Assembly (NCBI RefSeq): GCF_026262575.1
Contig: NZ_JAPKFL010000023.1
Coordinates: 26,520-90,519, forward strand
Direction of reading: 5' to 3'
Source: Streptomyces marinisediminis
GTDB taxonomy: Bacteria; Actinomycetota; Actinomycetes; Streptomycetales; Streptomycetaceae
Length of the DNA stretch: 64,000 nt
Below the pieces are notes generated by a model. The model ran no database searches, was not told where the DNA came from, and worked only from the letters and a program-made list of their open reading frames with translations. Positions 26,363 to 34,925 of this stretch are shown here, one piece after another. How positions within the stretch are numbered: the stretch's first letter is position 1; every line of letters begins with the position of its first letter. The translations under genes and the position numbers were made by a program.

Positions 26363-27328
26363 GTGGCCCCCGCCGAGCTGATCCGCATCGCCACCCGTTC
26401 GTCCCCGATGGCGCTCGCCCAGGTGGAGCGGGTGCGCCGGGAGCTGGCCGGGCACTACCCGCGGCTGGCCACCGAGGTGGTGCCCGTGAGCGCCTACGGC
26501 GACCGGTGGACCGGCAACCTGGCCCCGCTGGGCGGGAAGGCGGCCTTCACCCGGGAGGTGGACGCCGCGCTGGCGGACGGCGCGGCCGACATCGCGGTGC
26601 ACTGCCTGAAGGACGTGCCCGGGGACCAACCGCTGCCCGAGGGAACCCGGTTCGCCGCGTTCCTGCGCCGCGACGACGTGCGCGACGCCCTGGTCCATCC
26701 CGAAGGGCGCACCCTGGACGAGCTGCCCCGGTGCACCCGCGTCGGCACCTCGTCGGTGCGCCGCGCCGCCCAGCTCGCCGTGTCCCATCCGCACCTGCGC
26801 TGCGTCCCGTTGCGCGGCAACGTCGGGCGGCGACTGGAGAAGCTGGCCGAGGGCCGCGTCGACGCGCTGGTCCTCGCGGTGTGCGGCCTGGCCCGCATCC
26901 GCGCCGTGGACCGGGTCGCCCAGGTGCTGCCCGTGGAGGTCATGTGCCCGCCCGTGGGCGCGGGGGTGCTCGCCCTGCGCTGCCGGACCCGGGACGCCGC
27001 CGCGCTGCGCTACGCGGCGGCCCTCAACGACGCCGCCACCGAGCGCGCGGTGCGGGCCGAGCGCGCGCTGCTGGGCACCCTGCGCGGCCACTGCAACAGC
27101 CCGCTCGCGGGGTACGCCCGGACGGCGCCCGACGGCACGCTCACCCTCACCGCGCGCGTCTTCTCACCCGACGGCGCCACCGTCCTCGCCGCGACCGCCG
27201 CGACCGCCGCGACCGCCGCGACCGCCGTCGGCGAAGGCGCCGCGGACCCGGAGGCGCTCGGGCGCCTGGTCGCCGGTGAGCTGCTCGCCCAGGGCGCCCG
27301 CGCCGTCATCGACGCCATCGCGCACTGA
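26363..27328 (+). CDS. hemC: Hydroxymethylbilane synthase (porphobilinogen deaminase)
   Basis: This 321-residue cytosolic enzyme joins four porphobilinogens in tetrapyrrole synthesis. The conserved Asp lies in HCLKDVPGD, the Arg-rich substrate region in RVGTSSVRRAAQL and LRGNVGRRLEKL, and the dipyrromethane cofactor Cys is Cys244 in GHCNSPLAG. The gene stands apart from any hemA, hemB or hemD gene, so it is probably a second hemC copy. The GTG at 26363 is the conserved start. A run of four 9-base repeats near the 3' end adds an Ala/Thr tract. The TetR gene follows after 49 bases. Confidence 0.93.
   Translation: MAPAELIRIATRSSPMALAQVERVRRELAGHYPRLATEVVPVSAYGDRWTGNLAPLGGKAAFTREVDAALADGAADIAVHCLKDVPGDQPLPEGTRFAAFLRRDDVRDALVHPEGRTLDELPRCTRVGTSSVRRAAQLAVSHPHLRCVPLRGNVGRRLEKLAEGRVDALVLAVCGLARIRAVDRVAQVLPVEVMCPPVGAGVLALRCRTRDAAALRYAAALNDAATERAVRAERALLGTLRGHCNSPLAGYARTAPDGTLTLTARVFSPDGATVLAATAATAATAATAVGEGAADPEALGRLVAGELLAQGARAVIDAIAH
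27188..27223 (+). repeat. Four perfect 9-bp repeats in hemC
   Basis: gccgcgacc is repeated four times, encoding (Ala-Ala-Thr)n in a surface loop before the C-terminal helix. It is absent from typical HemC and should vary in length without loss of frame. Confidence 0.85.
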
Positions 27329-27339
27329 ACCTCAGTTAT

Positions 27340-27369
27340 TTGACCGATCGTTCTGCATACGGCTAGGGT
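27340..27369 (+). promoter_or_regulatory. TetR gene promoter with overlapping operator
   Basis: TTGACC (27340-27345) and TAGGGT (27364-27369) with 18-base spacing make a good housekeeping promoter. The start would be close to the GTG at 27378. The -35 box lies inside an imperfect palindrome GACCGATCGTTC (27342-27353), which matches the element GACCGAACGGTC in front of the MFS gene. This indicates autoregulation. Confidence 0.6.
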
Positions 27370-27377
27370 CTCGTCGC

Positions 27378-27962
27378 GTGGCCAGAACCAGGGAATTCGA
27401 TCCGGACGCCGTGCTCCAGGCCGCGTTGGAGCTCTTCTGGCGGCGCGGCTACGCGGCGACGTCGATGGCCGACCTCGTCGAGCACCTCGGCATCGGGCGC
27501 GCCAGCCTCTACGCCACCTTCGGCAACAAGCGCGAGCTGTACCTGAAGGCGCTGGAGCGCTACACCGAGGCGCGCGACCCGGTGCTGGTGGCCGAGCTGT
27601 CCCAGCCCGGCCCCGTGCTGCCCGCGGTGCGCGCGCTGGTGCGCCGCTACGCCGCCGAGGCCGCCTGCCCCGAGCGGCGGCTGGACGGCTGCTTCGTCAC
27701 CAACACGGCGGCCGAGCTGGCCCCGCACGACCCGGTCGCGGCCCGCCGGGTCGAGGCGAGCTGGGACCACGTGGAGACGCCGCTGCACGCCGCGCTGATC
27801 CGGGCGCGGGCGCAGGGCGAACTGCCCGCCGAGCGCGACCCGCGGGGGCTGGCCCGCATGCTGCTGGTACTGCTCCAGGGGCTGCGCGTGGTGGGCAAGG
27901 CGTCCAGCGACCCCGCCCGCGTGCGCGAGGCGGCCGAACAGGCGCTGACGCTGCTGGACTGA
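27378..27962 (+). CDS. TetR/AcrR-family transcriptional regulator
   Basis: This 194-residue repressor has an N-terminal helix-turn-helix (AALELFWRRGYAATSMADLVEHLGIGRASLYATFGNK, residues about 15-50) and a ligand-binding C-terminal domain containing a Cys pair-like PERRLDGCF. It controls itself and probably the MFS transporter and SDR genes downstream through matching palindromes. The GTG at 27378 gives the usual MARTREFDPD start. The ligand is unknown, and the transporter-oxidoreductase targets suggest a small toxic or electrophilic compound. Confidence 0.9.
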   Translation: MARTREFDPDAVLQAALELFWRRGYAATSMADLVEHLGIGRASLYATFGNKRELYLKALERYTEARDPVLVAELSQPGPVLPAVRALVRRYAAEAACPERRLDGCFVTNTAAELAPHDPVAARRVEASWDHVETPLHAALIRARAQGELPAERDPRGLARMLLVLLQGLRVVGKASSDPARVREAAEQALTLLD

Positions 27963-28308
27963 GCGCGGCCCGGCGCCGTCACGGGTGCGCCGCGTCCCGG
28001 GTTCCCCGCCGCCCCCCGGGCGCCGCGCGCTCCGCTCGGCGCGCGGGCGTTCCGTGCCGCGTGCGGGCGCGGGTGCGTGCCGCACCTCCGGCGCCTGTGC
28101 CGGGGGCGCGTCCCGGTCGCGCGGCCCCGGGGTCGCGCGAGGCCCCGGGCCCGCCCGCGCTGTGCCGTGCTCCGCCCTGCCCCGCGTCCACGCTGTCCAC
28201 GCTGACGCTGTTCCACGTGGTGCCGTGCCCGTGCGGCGTCACAGGTCGTCGGGTGCGGTTTTCTCTGCCACTGAAATGGACCGAACGGTCCAGAAAGAGG
28301 GGGGTCAC
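27963..28308. other. Intergenic region with MFS operator
   Basis: The 346 bases hold no gene. The last part carries the promoter region, the palindrome TGGACCGAACGGTCCA at 28277-28292 and the ribosome site AGAGGGGGG (28296-28304) of the MFS gene. No clear -35/-10 pair was found. Confidence 0.5.
28277..28292 (+). promoter_or_regulatory. TetR-family operator in front of MFS gene
   Basis: TGGACCGAACGGTCCA is a palindrome of two 7-base arms around AA, 16 bases before the MFS start. It shares 11 of 16 positions with the element at 27340-27355 in the TetR promoter, which supports both as binding sites of the same repressor. Confidence 0.65.
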
Positions 28309-29760
28309 ATGGCCGATCAGACAGCCGTCACCGCGCCCGGGGGCAGCCGCCCTGGGCGCGCCCGTCCGCCCGGCCGGACGCTGGCGCTGCTGGGCGCCGT
28401 GCAGGTCACGCTGATCTACACGCTCGCCGTCATCGTGGTGCCCCTGCCGGACATCGCCGCGGAGTTCGGGCTGCGCCGCGCCGACGTGCTGCTGCTCAGC
28501 GCGGCCTACGGGCTGACCTTCGCCGGGCTGCTCCTCTTCGGCGGCCGGCTGGCCGACCGGTACGGCGGCCGTCCCGTCCTCACCGGCGGGCTCGCCCTGT
28601 TCACGCTCGCCGCCGCGGCGGCGGCCCTCGCCCCCGGGTACGCCGTCCTGCTGGGCGCCCGCTTCGCCCAGGGCGCGGGTGCGGCGCTCGTCGCGCCCGC
28701 CGCGATGGCCGTGCTGCGCACCGTCTTCCCGGACCCCGCCGCGTACGGGCGGGCGATGGCCACCTGGGGCGGCCTGTCCGTCCTGGGCGCGACGATCGGC
28801 AACCTGCTCTCCGGCCCCCTCGCCGCCCTCGCCTCCTGGCGTCTGGCCCTGGCCCTCCCGGCCGCCGCCGCCCTCGCCGCGCTGGCCTGCGCCCCGCGCC
28901 TGCTGCCCGCCGGTGTCCCGCCCGGCTCCGGTATGCCCGCCGCCGGTCCCGCCGGTCCCGCCGGTCCTGCCGGTCCCGCCGGTCCGCCCGTCACCGGTCC
29001 GCCCGCCGCCCGGCGCCTGGACCTGCCCGGCGCCCTGCTCGCCACCACCGGCGTCACGCTCGCCAGCTACGGCCTGGTCGGCGTCGAGGCCCACGCCTGG
29101 GGATCGGCCGCCGTGCTCGTCCCCCTGCTCGCCGGGGCCGTGCTGCTGGTCGCGTTCCGCTACGCCGAACACCGCGCCCCCGACCCGCTGCTGCCCCCCG
29201 GCTTCCTGCGCGGCCGCGCCCGTGCGCTGGGCCTGGCCGCGGTCGCCCTCAGCGCCTGTGCCACCGCGCTCACCTTCATCGCGCTCTCGCTCCACCTGCA
29301 ACAAGACCGGGGCTGGAGCGGGCCGCAGACCTCCGCCGCCTTCGTCCCCTACGCCGCCGTGCTCATCGGCTCCGGGCGCCTGGCCGGGCGGCTCATCGCG
29401 CGGCACGGCGCCGGGCGCACCACCGCCGCGGGGCTCGGCGCGGCCGGGCTCGGCGTCGCCCTGCTCGCGCTCACCGGGCTCCACGGCCAGGCCGCGTACC
29501 CGGTCGGGGTGCTGCCCGGGCTCCTGCTGCTGGCCGCGGGCACCGGGTGCTCGTTCGCGGGCGCCGCCGTCCTGACCACCGACCGGGTGCCGCCCGCGCA
29601 GGCCGGGCTCGCCGGGGGCGTGTTCAACACCGCCATGGAGCTCGGGCCGACCGTGCTCTTCGCCGTCCTGCTCACACTCGGCAGCGACGCCGTCTCGCTG
29701 GCCGCGACGGGCGCCCTGCTCGCCCTCGTCGCCCTGACCTCCCACCGCCACACCAGGTGA
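28309..29760 (+). CDS. MFS drug-efflux-type transporter
   Basis: This 483-residue membrane protein has the 12-14-helix major-facilitator layout. The loop 2-3 signature GGRLADRYGGRPV and RFAQGAGAALVAPAAMAVL in the motif C region are typical of the DHA drug:proton antiporters. A Gly-Pro-Ala repeat (PAGPAGPAGPAGPAGPP) fills the central cytosolic loop. The ATG at 28309 has AGAGGGGGG upstream. Control by the upstream TetR is likely from the operator. The SDR gene follows after 29 bases in the same operon. Confidence 0.9.
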   Translation: MADQTAVTAPGGSRPGRARPPGRTLALLGAVQVTLIYTLAVIVVPLPDIAAEFGLRRADVLLLSAAYGLTFAGLLLFGGRLADRYGGRPVLTGGLALFTLAAAAAALAPGYAVLLGARFAQGAGAALVAPAAMAVLRTVFPDPAAYGRAMATWGGLSVLGATIGNLLSGPLAALASWRLALALPAAAALAALACAPRLLPAGVPPGSGMPAAGPAGPAGPAGPAGPPVTGPPAARRLDLPGALLATTGVTLASYGLVGVEAHAWGSAAVLVPLLAGAVLLVAFRYAEHRAPDPLLPPGFLRGRARALGLAAVALSACATALTFIALSLHLQQDRGWSGPQTSAAFVPYAAVLIGSGRLAGRLIARHGAGRTTAAGLGAAGLGVALLALTGLHGQAAYPVGVLPGLLLLAAGTGCSFAGAAVLTTDRVPPAQAGLAGGVFNTAMELGPTVLFAVLLTLGSDAVSLAATGALLALVALTSHRHTR

Positions 29761-29789
29761 TCACCTACCCGTCTCCCGAAGGAGCTCCC

Positions 29790-30548
29790 ATGCACCGCTT
29801 CACCGACACCGCCGTGCTCGTCACCGGCGCGGGCTCCGGCCTCGGCCGGGCCATCGCGCTCGCCTTCGCGGCGGAGGGCGCCCGCGTGGCCGTCGCCGGC
29901 CGCACCGCCGCCACCCTGCGCGAGACGGTCGCACTGATCGAGGACGCGGGCGGCACGGCCGCCGCCGTCCCCGCCGACGTCACCGACTCCAGCCAGCTCC
30001 GCGACCTCGTGCGCGCCACCGTCGACCGGTTCGGCGGCCTGCACGTCGCCGTCAACAACGCCGGGGTCTTCGGCGGTGGCGCGCCCACGGCCGAGGTGCG
30101 TGAGGAGGACTGGGAGGCGGTGCTGCGCACCAACGTGACCGGGGTCTTCCTCGCCATGAAGCACCAGATCGCCCACATGGCGGCCCACGGCGGTGGCGCG
30201 ATCGTGAACGTCTCCTCCAACCTCGGCACCCACCTGCGCGTCCCGCACGCCGCGCCCTACCTCACCTCCAAGGCCGCCGTCACCACCCTCACCCGGGCCG
30301 CCGCCCTGGACCACGTCCACCAGGGCGTGCGGATCAACGCCGTCAGCCCCGGCGCCGCCGAGGGGCCGATGTCCCTGCGCCCCGGCGAGAGCGAGGCCGA
30401 GCGCGCCGAGCGCATGAAGTCCGAGAACCCGCTCGGCCGCCTCGCCTCGGCCGACGAGGTGGCCGCCGCCGTCCTCTACCTCGCCTCCCCGGCGGCCGGT
30501 GCCGTCGTCGGCTCCGACCTCGTCATCGACAGCGGCTCCGCCGCCTGA
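29790..30548 (+). CDS. SDR-family NAD(P)-dependent oxidoreductase
   Basis: This 252-residue classical short-chain dehydrogenase has the cofactor motif TGAGSGLGRA (about 11-20), NNAG, the catalytic Ser in VNVSSNLG and YLTSK as the Tyr-Lys pair. The closing LASPAAGAVVGSDLVIDSG is typical of the family. It reduces a carbonyl or oxidises an alcohol, and the substrate is unknown. The ATG at 29790 has GAAGGAG at good spacing. It is the last gene of the TetR-controlled unit, followed by a terminator. Confidence 0.92.
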   Translation: MHRFTDTAVLVTGAGSGLGRAIALAFAAEGARVAVAGRTAATLRETVALIEDAGGTAAAVPADVTDSSQLRDLVRATVDRFGGLHVAVNNAGVFGGGAPTAEVREEDWEAVLRTNVTGVFLAMKHQIAHMAAHGGGAIVNVSSNLGTHLRVPHAAPYLTSKAAVTTLTRAAALDHVHQGVRINAVSPGAAEGPMSLRPGESEAERAERMKSENPLGRLASADEVAAAVLYLASPAAGAVVGSDLVIDSGSAA

Positions 30549-30561
30549 CCCGCCACCGGAC

Positions 30562-30591
30562 CGTCTTCCGGCCCCCAGGGGCCGGAAGACG
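30562..30591 (+). terminator. Terminator after the SDR gene
   Basis: A 14-bp perfect stem (30562-30575 with 30578-30591) lies 14 bases after the stop and is flanked by further GGAC/GTCC pairing. Confidence 0.75.
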
Positions 30592-30684
30592 GGTCCGCTA
30601 CCGGTGTGAGACGCGGCTGATACGGCCACCGGCTACCATCGCCGCGACCGCCTTTGCCGGCTTCACGTACGTCAACGGGCGGTG

Positions 30685-30715
30685 TTGTGCCAGCGCTTCA
30701 GCTCCACTCTAGGGT
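30685..30715 (+). promoter_or_regulatory. Leaderless promoter of lipoprotein gene
   Basis: TTGTGC (30685-30690) and TAGGGT (30710-30715) are separated by 19 bases. The ATG at 30722 follows the -10 box by 6 bases, with no ribosome site. Confidence 0.5.
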
Positions 30716-30721
30716 GTGCCC

Positions 30722-31420
30722 ATGCGAATACCGAAGATCGTCACGGCGGTTGCGGCCGCCGCACTGCTCACCGCCGGCTGCGGCGGCGACGACGGCGGCG
30801 GTGACGGTGGCGGGGGGACCCGGGCGGACGCCGCCGCCGGAGCCGAGGAGACGCCGACCCCGGCCGAACCGCTCGCCGTGGAGATCACCGGGCCCCAGCA
30901 GGACGTCGTCGAGTCCCACGACGACCTCGTCGCGCCCTCGCCGGAGCCCGGCAGCGGCGCGGAGTTCACCGAGAAGGTCGAGTACAAGCTGCGCGAGAAA
31001 CTGCTCCGCCAGGCCAAGGTGAACGGCGAGACCACCGCGGACTGCCCCGACGGCATCACCCGCGAGGCCGGCGCGACCAGCACGTGCACCGCCACCTACG
31101 AGGGCGTGGAGATCCCCTTCGAGGTGACGATCAGCGACCGCTACGAGGAGGGCGACTTCCTCATCCAGTACGACACCGCACCGCAGCAGGACCTCCTGGT
31201 CGCCAAGCGGGTGTTCCACGAGTTCTGGGAGCGGCACCAGGACAGCGGCGGGTACGAGCAGACGCTGAGCTGCGACGAGCTTCCGGCGGCCGTCGCCGTC
31301 GACCGGGGCGGCGACAGCGGCTACCAGTGCCAGGTCTGGCACGAGGCCGGTGACACGACCACGGTGTTCAACGTGACGACGGACTCCTTCGGCCCGGAGT
31401 TCGTCTCGGCGGGCGACTGA
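30722..31420 (+). CDS. Lipoprotein with DUF4333-like domain
   Basis: This 232-residue exported lipoprotein has a short basic start and a hydrophobic segment ending in the lipobox LTAGC, with lipid attachment near residue 21. An acidic Gly/Asp spacer follows. The C-terminal domain has the paired Cys pattern of DUF4333 proteins (TADCPDGITREAGATSTCTA, plus a further Cys pair in the last 50 residues). It would sit on the outer face of the membrane. Its role is unknown. A GTG at 30716 is also in frame, but the ATG fits the leaderless promoter. Confidence 0.82.
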   Translation: MRIPKIVTAVAAAALLTAGCGGDDGGGDGGGGTRADAAAGAEETPTPAEPLAVEITGPQQDVVESHDDLVAPSPEPGSGAEFTEKVEYKLREKLLRQAKVNGETTADCPDGITREAGATSTCTATYEGVEIPFEVTISDRYEEGDFLIQYDTAPQQDLLVAKRVFHEFWERHQDSGGYEQTLSCDELPAAVAVDRGGDSGYQCQVWHEAGDTTTVFNVTTDSFGPEFVSAGD

Positions 31421-31437
31421 CGCCCCCTCACCCGCGC

Positions 31438-31498
31438 GGCGGTGCGCGGCGCCCGGCACCGGCGCGCCGGGCACCGGCGGGCCACGGCGCGCACCGCC
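31438..31498. terminator. Large hairpin between convergent lipoprotein and CtaG genes
   Basis: A 10-bp outer stem (31438-31447 with 31489-31498) encloses further GC-rich pairing and starts 17 bases after the lipoprotein stop. Confidence 0.5.
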
Positions 31499-31657
31499 GG
31501 GCACGCCCCGGCCCACGGGCGGCCCCGGCGACGCAGCGGCCGCCTCCGCCGCCCGGGCGGGGCGTCGCGGCGAAGCCGGAGGGGGCCGGGAGCCGGGGCC
31601 CGGGCGACGCCGGCAGGACCGCGCCGCCTGGCCCTCCCGCGCCCGAAGCCCGCTTCC

Positions 31658-32491
31658 TCACCCCGGCACGGCCGCCCGCGGGGCGGGGGACGGACGGTCG
31701 GCACTGGGGCGGGGAGCCGGGCGCCAGGTGGTGACGAGGGCGGCGGCGAGGAGGAGTTCGGCGATGTCGCCGCCGTAGTACATGATCTCCGCGCCGCCCC
31801 GCACCTCCGGGACCGGCGCGTGGACGCGGAGCCAGAAGCCGCCGTACATCAACTGCGAGATCACCGAGTGCAGCGCGATGCCGCAGCCCAGGTAGACCAG
31901 GCGGACGCGGACGCCGGGCCGGGCGGGCGCGGGGTCGGGCCCGGCGATGACGTAGGCGAACAGGCACCCGGCGAACAGGAAGTGGGCGTGCAGCAGCCAG
32001 TGCCCGGCGGGGTGGGCCGTGGCGGCGGCGTACAGCGGGGTGAAGTAGAGCACGGCGAGGCTGCCGGTGGACAGCAGCAGGGCGACGGCCGGGTGCGCGA
32101 GCAGCCGCGCGGGGCGGCTGTGCAGGGCGGCCGTCAGCCGGCGGGCGCGCGGGGCGGGCAGCGTCCGCAGCAGCAGGGTGACGGGTGCGGCGAGCACCAG
32201 CGCGAGCGGCGCGTACATGCCGACGAGCAGGTGCTGCGCCATGTGGCCGCGGAAGTCGGCGTGCGCGAACGGGGCGACGGGCGGCAGGAGCGCGACCGCC
32301 AGCAGGGCGATCCCGGTGAGGAAGGCGGCCGTCCGCCCCCGGTGCCAGCCGCGCACGGGGTTGCGGCGGCGGGCCCGGCGGGCCAGGCGGAGGTAGCCGG
32401 CGGCGCAGGCGAGCAGCGCCAGCGCGGGCAGCAGCACCTCCAGCGCGCCGCCCGCCCCGCCGCCCGGTGCCGGGTGCGGGGTGTGGCCCAT
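31658..32491 (-). CDS. CtaG-type cytochrome c oxidase assembly membrane protein
   Basis: This 277-residue protein has about seven membrane helices and conserved His-rich stretches (DFRGHMAQHLLVGMYAPL, HPAGHWLLHAHFLFAG, HSVISQLMYGG). These match the CtaG/caa3-assembly family, which helps to place copper in cytochrome oxidase. The ATG at 32491 overlaps the stop of the upstream DUF2243 gene by one base (ATGA-type junction), so the pair is coupled. Confidence 0.88.
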   Translation of the reverse strand: MGHTPHPAPGGGAGGALEVLLPALALLACAAGYLRLARRARRRNPVRGWHRGRTAAFLTGIALLAVALLPPVAPFAHADFRGHMAQHLLVGMYAPLALVLAAPVTLLLRTLPAPRARRLTAALHSRPARLLAHPAVALLLSTGSLAVLYFTPLYAAATAHPAGHWLLHAHFLFAGCLFAYVIAGPDPAPARPGVRVRLVYLGCGIALHSVISQLMYGGFWLRVHAPVPEVRGGAEIMYYGGDIAELLLAAALVTTWRPAPRPSADRPSPAPRAAVPG

Positions 32492-33096
32492 CAGGCGTCC
32501 CGCTCCGGGCGCCCGGTGGCCGCGCCGTCCGGGGCGCGTCCGCCGTCGGGGCCGTGTTCGTCGTCGGGGGCGTCCGGGGCGAGGGGTCGGCCGCCGCGCT
32601 GGAGCAGGTAGCCGCCGACGAGCAGCAGTGCGCCGAGGGCGAGGAAGCCGAGGTCCCACCACAGCCGGTGCGGGCCGTCGTGGACGTGGTGGATGCCCAG
32701 CACGTGGTGGTCCACGACGCCTTCGACCAGGTTGAACAGGCCCCACCCGACCAGCACCCAGCCCCACAGCACGCGCGAGGTCCACACCCGGCGGCGGCGG
32801 TGGGTCACCCGGGAGTAGAGCAGGGCCAGGCCGATCAGGACGGCGAACCAGCACACCGTGTGGAAGACCCCGTCCCACACGGTGTTCATCTCCAGCCCGG
32901 AGACCGTGTCCGGGTCGTAGTAGCGCACCCCGACGCGGTCGGTGTCCGTGCTGCTGAGCATGTGGTGCCACTGGAGGAGCTGGTGCAGCAGGATGCCGTC
33001 GACGAACCCCCCGAGCCCGACGCCCAGCACGATCCCGGGCAGCCGGAGGTCGGCCGGTGGGCTCGTGGCCCGGGTCCCACGCGCGCTGGTCGCCAT
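32491..33096 (-). CDS. DUF2243 membrane protein
   Basis: This 201-residue protein has four membrane helices and the DUF2243 features GGFVDGILLHQLLQWHHML, NLVEGVVDHHVLGIHHV and a conserved central DGVFHT. The many His residues at the membrane edge suggest a metal or heme role, but the function is not known. It is co-transcribed with the CtaG-like gene, which suggests a part in respiratory-complex assembly. The ATG at 33096 is used. Confidence 0.88.
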   Translation of the reverse strand: MATSARGTRATSPPADLRLPGIVLGVGLGGFVDGILLHQLLQWHHMLSSTDTDRVGVRYYDPDTVSGLEMNTVWDGVFHTVCWFAVLIGLALLYSRVTHRRRRVWTSRVLWGWVLVGWGLFNLVEGVVDHHVLGIHHVHDGPHRLWWDLGFLALGALLLVGGYLLQRGGRPLAPDAPDDEHGPDGGRAPDGAATGRPERDA

Positions 33097-33385
33097 CGCT
33101 GTCGTCTCCGTCCCGTCGGCACTGGGGGCGCTCGCGCGCCCCGGGTTTCCCCGTCCCGCGCGCCGTAGTCGTCCCGGGCCCCGGTTTCCGCCACCCGGCC
33201 CACCGCCCCGGCCGCCGCCCGGGGCCTCACCACCGCGGCCACCTTGGCCATCGCGGCCACCGCGCCCGCGCCCCCGGACCCCGGGCGCGCGCGGGGCCGC
33301 CCGGGCGCGCGCGCCGCGCCGCGTCGCGGGGGCGGTCGTAGCCTGGCGGGAGCAAGCGTTGAGGACGACTGCTCAGGAGGCTCCC

Positions 33386-33694
33386 ATGGACGTCGATGTC
33401 GTCGACGTGGCCGAGCGTGAACGGTACGAAGCGCAGTCCGACGGCCTGGTGGCCGGTGTCCTGGAGTACCGGGACCACGGCCAGATCCGGGAACTGGTCC
33501 ACACCGAGGTGGCCGGGGAGTTCGAGGGCGAGGGCGTGGGCGCCACGCTGGCCCGCTCCGCGCTGGACGGGCTCCGCGCCGAGGGTCGGCACGCGCGGCC
33601 CACCTGCGTGTTCGTCGCCGAGTGGATCCTGCGCCACCAGGACTACCTGGACGTGGTGGAACCGGACGCGCAGGCCCGCGTGACCACCCGCTGA
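33386..33694 (+). CDS. GNAT-like small acetyltransferase (YjdJ/GCN5-related type)
   Basis: This 102-residue protein covers the reduced GNAT fold: YEAQSDGLVAGVLEYR, the cofactor strand VAGEFEGEGVGATLARSALDGL and PTCVFVAEWILRHQDYLDVV. This form lacks the N-terminal strand of full GNAT enzymes, and members may act on protein lysines or not at all. AGGAGG lies 5 bases before the ATG at 33386. The gene is monocistronic. Confidence 0.85.
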   Translation: MDVDVVDVAERERYEAQSDGLVAGVLEYRDHGQIRELVHTEVAGEFEGEGVGATLARSALDGLRAEGRHARPTCVFVAEWILRHQDYLDVVEPDAQARVTTR

Positions 33695-33773
33695 ACGCCC
33701 GCGTCCGGGGGCCCGGCGGCGCGGGCTCCCGCCCGGGCCCGGCGGCGCGGGCCCGCGTCCGGGGCCCGCCGGC

Positions 33774-34859
33774 CTAGGACAGCCAGCCGTTCATCGCGGC
33801 GCGGACGCCGGCCTGGAAGCGGCTGTTGGCGCCGAGGCGGTCCATCAGGTGGGCGACGATGCGGCTCACCGAGCGCGGGGACAGGCCGAGCTGGTGGGCG
33901 ATGACGTCGTTCTTCTTCCCGGCCGCGAGCAGCAGCAGCACGTCGCGTTCGAGCTGGGTGGGCTCCGGGCCGTTCTCCTGCTCCTCGGCGGTGAAGTCCA
34001 GGCCGCGGTCCCAGTGGTGCTCGAACAGGCGGCACAGGAAGCCCAGGACGGCCGGGTCGCGGACGAGGACGACCCCGGCCGCCTGGTTCTCCGGGTCGGC
34101 CGGGAGCACGGCGGACTCGTTGTCCGTGATGAGCATGCGCGAGGGCAGCACACCGGTGGTGCGGATGCGGGCGCCGGCCGCGCTGATCTGCGCGGCGTAG
34201 CGGGCGGTGGGCAGGTGCTTGCGCGCGGCGTGCTGGAAGAGCGTGCGCATGCGGACGCCGCGGGCCAGCGTCTCCTCGTCCAGCCGGGCGGAGGTGCGGA
34301 TCGCCGCCTCGGCCAGCCCGCCGCCGGGCACCAGCACGTCCAGGGAGGACGAGCAGTGGCGGGCGAGGTCGTCCATGACGGAGCGGATGTTGTCGATGCC
34401 CTCGATGATCTCGATGCTGCCCTTGTCCGAGCGCAGGCTGCGCGCCTCCAGGTAGACCCCGGTCAGGGCGTGCAGCCGGGCACGGGTGGCGGCGATGGCC
34501 GTCTGCTGCTCCAGGACCTCCTTCTGCGCCGTCGCCAGCAGCGTGTCGGCGGCCGTCTCGGGGCTGACGGCGGCCCAGCCGCCGCCCGGGGCGGGCTGGA
34601 GCAGCCCGAGACCGGCGAGCCGGAGCTCGGCGGCCTCCACGTCCTGGGGGGTCATGCCCGCACGGACGGCGATCCGCTCGACCGGCTCTGTTGCGTGGGT
34701 GACGCGGAGCCGGTAGACCTGCGACGTCGTCGCGTCTATTTCCCCTGTCTCACGCACCTTCTCCGCCTTCTCTTGGGTCTCGAAGCTTACGTGGGCGACA
34801 ACGTGCCAGGCGAGATGCCGCCAGGGGGAAACCCTTGGCACGCAGGACGAATGCAACAA
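33774..34859 (-). CDS. LuxR-type regulator with TrmB-like N-terminal domain
   Basis: Residues about 40-100 resemble a TrmB-type winged helix (SQVYRLRVTHATEPVERIAVRAGMTPQDVEAAELRL). A central domain follows, with a PLD-like strand order. The C-terminus is a LuxR helix-turn-helix (about 290-355, TQLERDVLLLLAAGKKNDVIAHQLGLSPRSVSRIVAHLM). Such proteins often sit beside short peptide genes in Streptomyces, here divergent from a 47-residue peptide gene. The start is unsure: TTG at 34859 gives 361 residues and GTG at 34841 gives 355, and neither has a good ribosome site. It probably controls the peptide/ATP-grasp operon. Confidence 0.82.
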   Translation of the reverse strand: MLHSSCVPRVSPWRHLAWHVVAHVSFETQEKAEKVRETGEIDATTSQVYRLRVTHATEPVERIAVRAGMTPQDVEAAELRLAGLGLLQPAPGGGWAAVSPETAADTLLATAQKEVLEQQTAIAATRARLHALTGVYLEARSLRSDKGSIEIIEGIDNIRSVMDDLARHCSSSLDVLVPGGGLAEAAIRTSARLDEETLARGVRMRTLFQHAARKHLPTARYAAQISAAGARIRTTGVLPSRMLITDNESAVLPADPENQAAGVVLVRDPAVLGFLCRLFEHHWDRGLDFTAEEQENGPEPTQLERDVLLLLAAGKKNDVIAHQLGLSPRSVSRIVAHLMDRLGANSRFQAGVRAAMNGWLS

Positions 34860-34870
34860 ACATCATGGTC

Positions 34871-34900
34871 AGAGGACGGCCTTCGGCTGGGGCCGCCTCT
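34871..34900. promoter_or_regulatory. Inverted repeat between LuxR regulator and peptide gene
   Basis: AGAGGACGGCC (34871-34881) and GGCCGCCTCT (34891-34900) pair over 10 bases with a single bulged A and a 9-base spacer. The element lies 25 bases before the peptide start and could be the LuxR operator or a 5' leader hairpin. It has no match to sites I know. Confidence 0.45.
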
Positions 34901-34925
34901 ACTGCTCGGAACGAAGGAGAAACTC

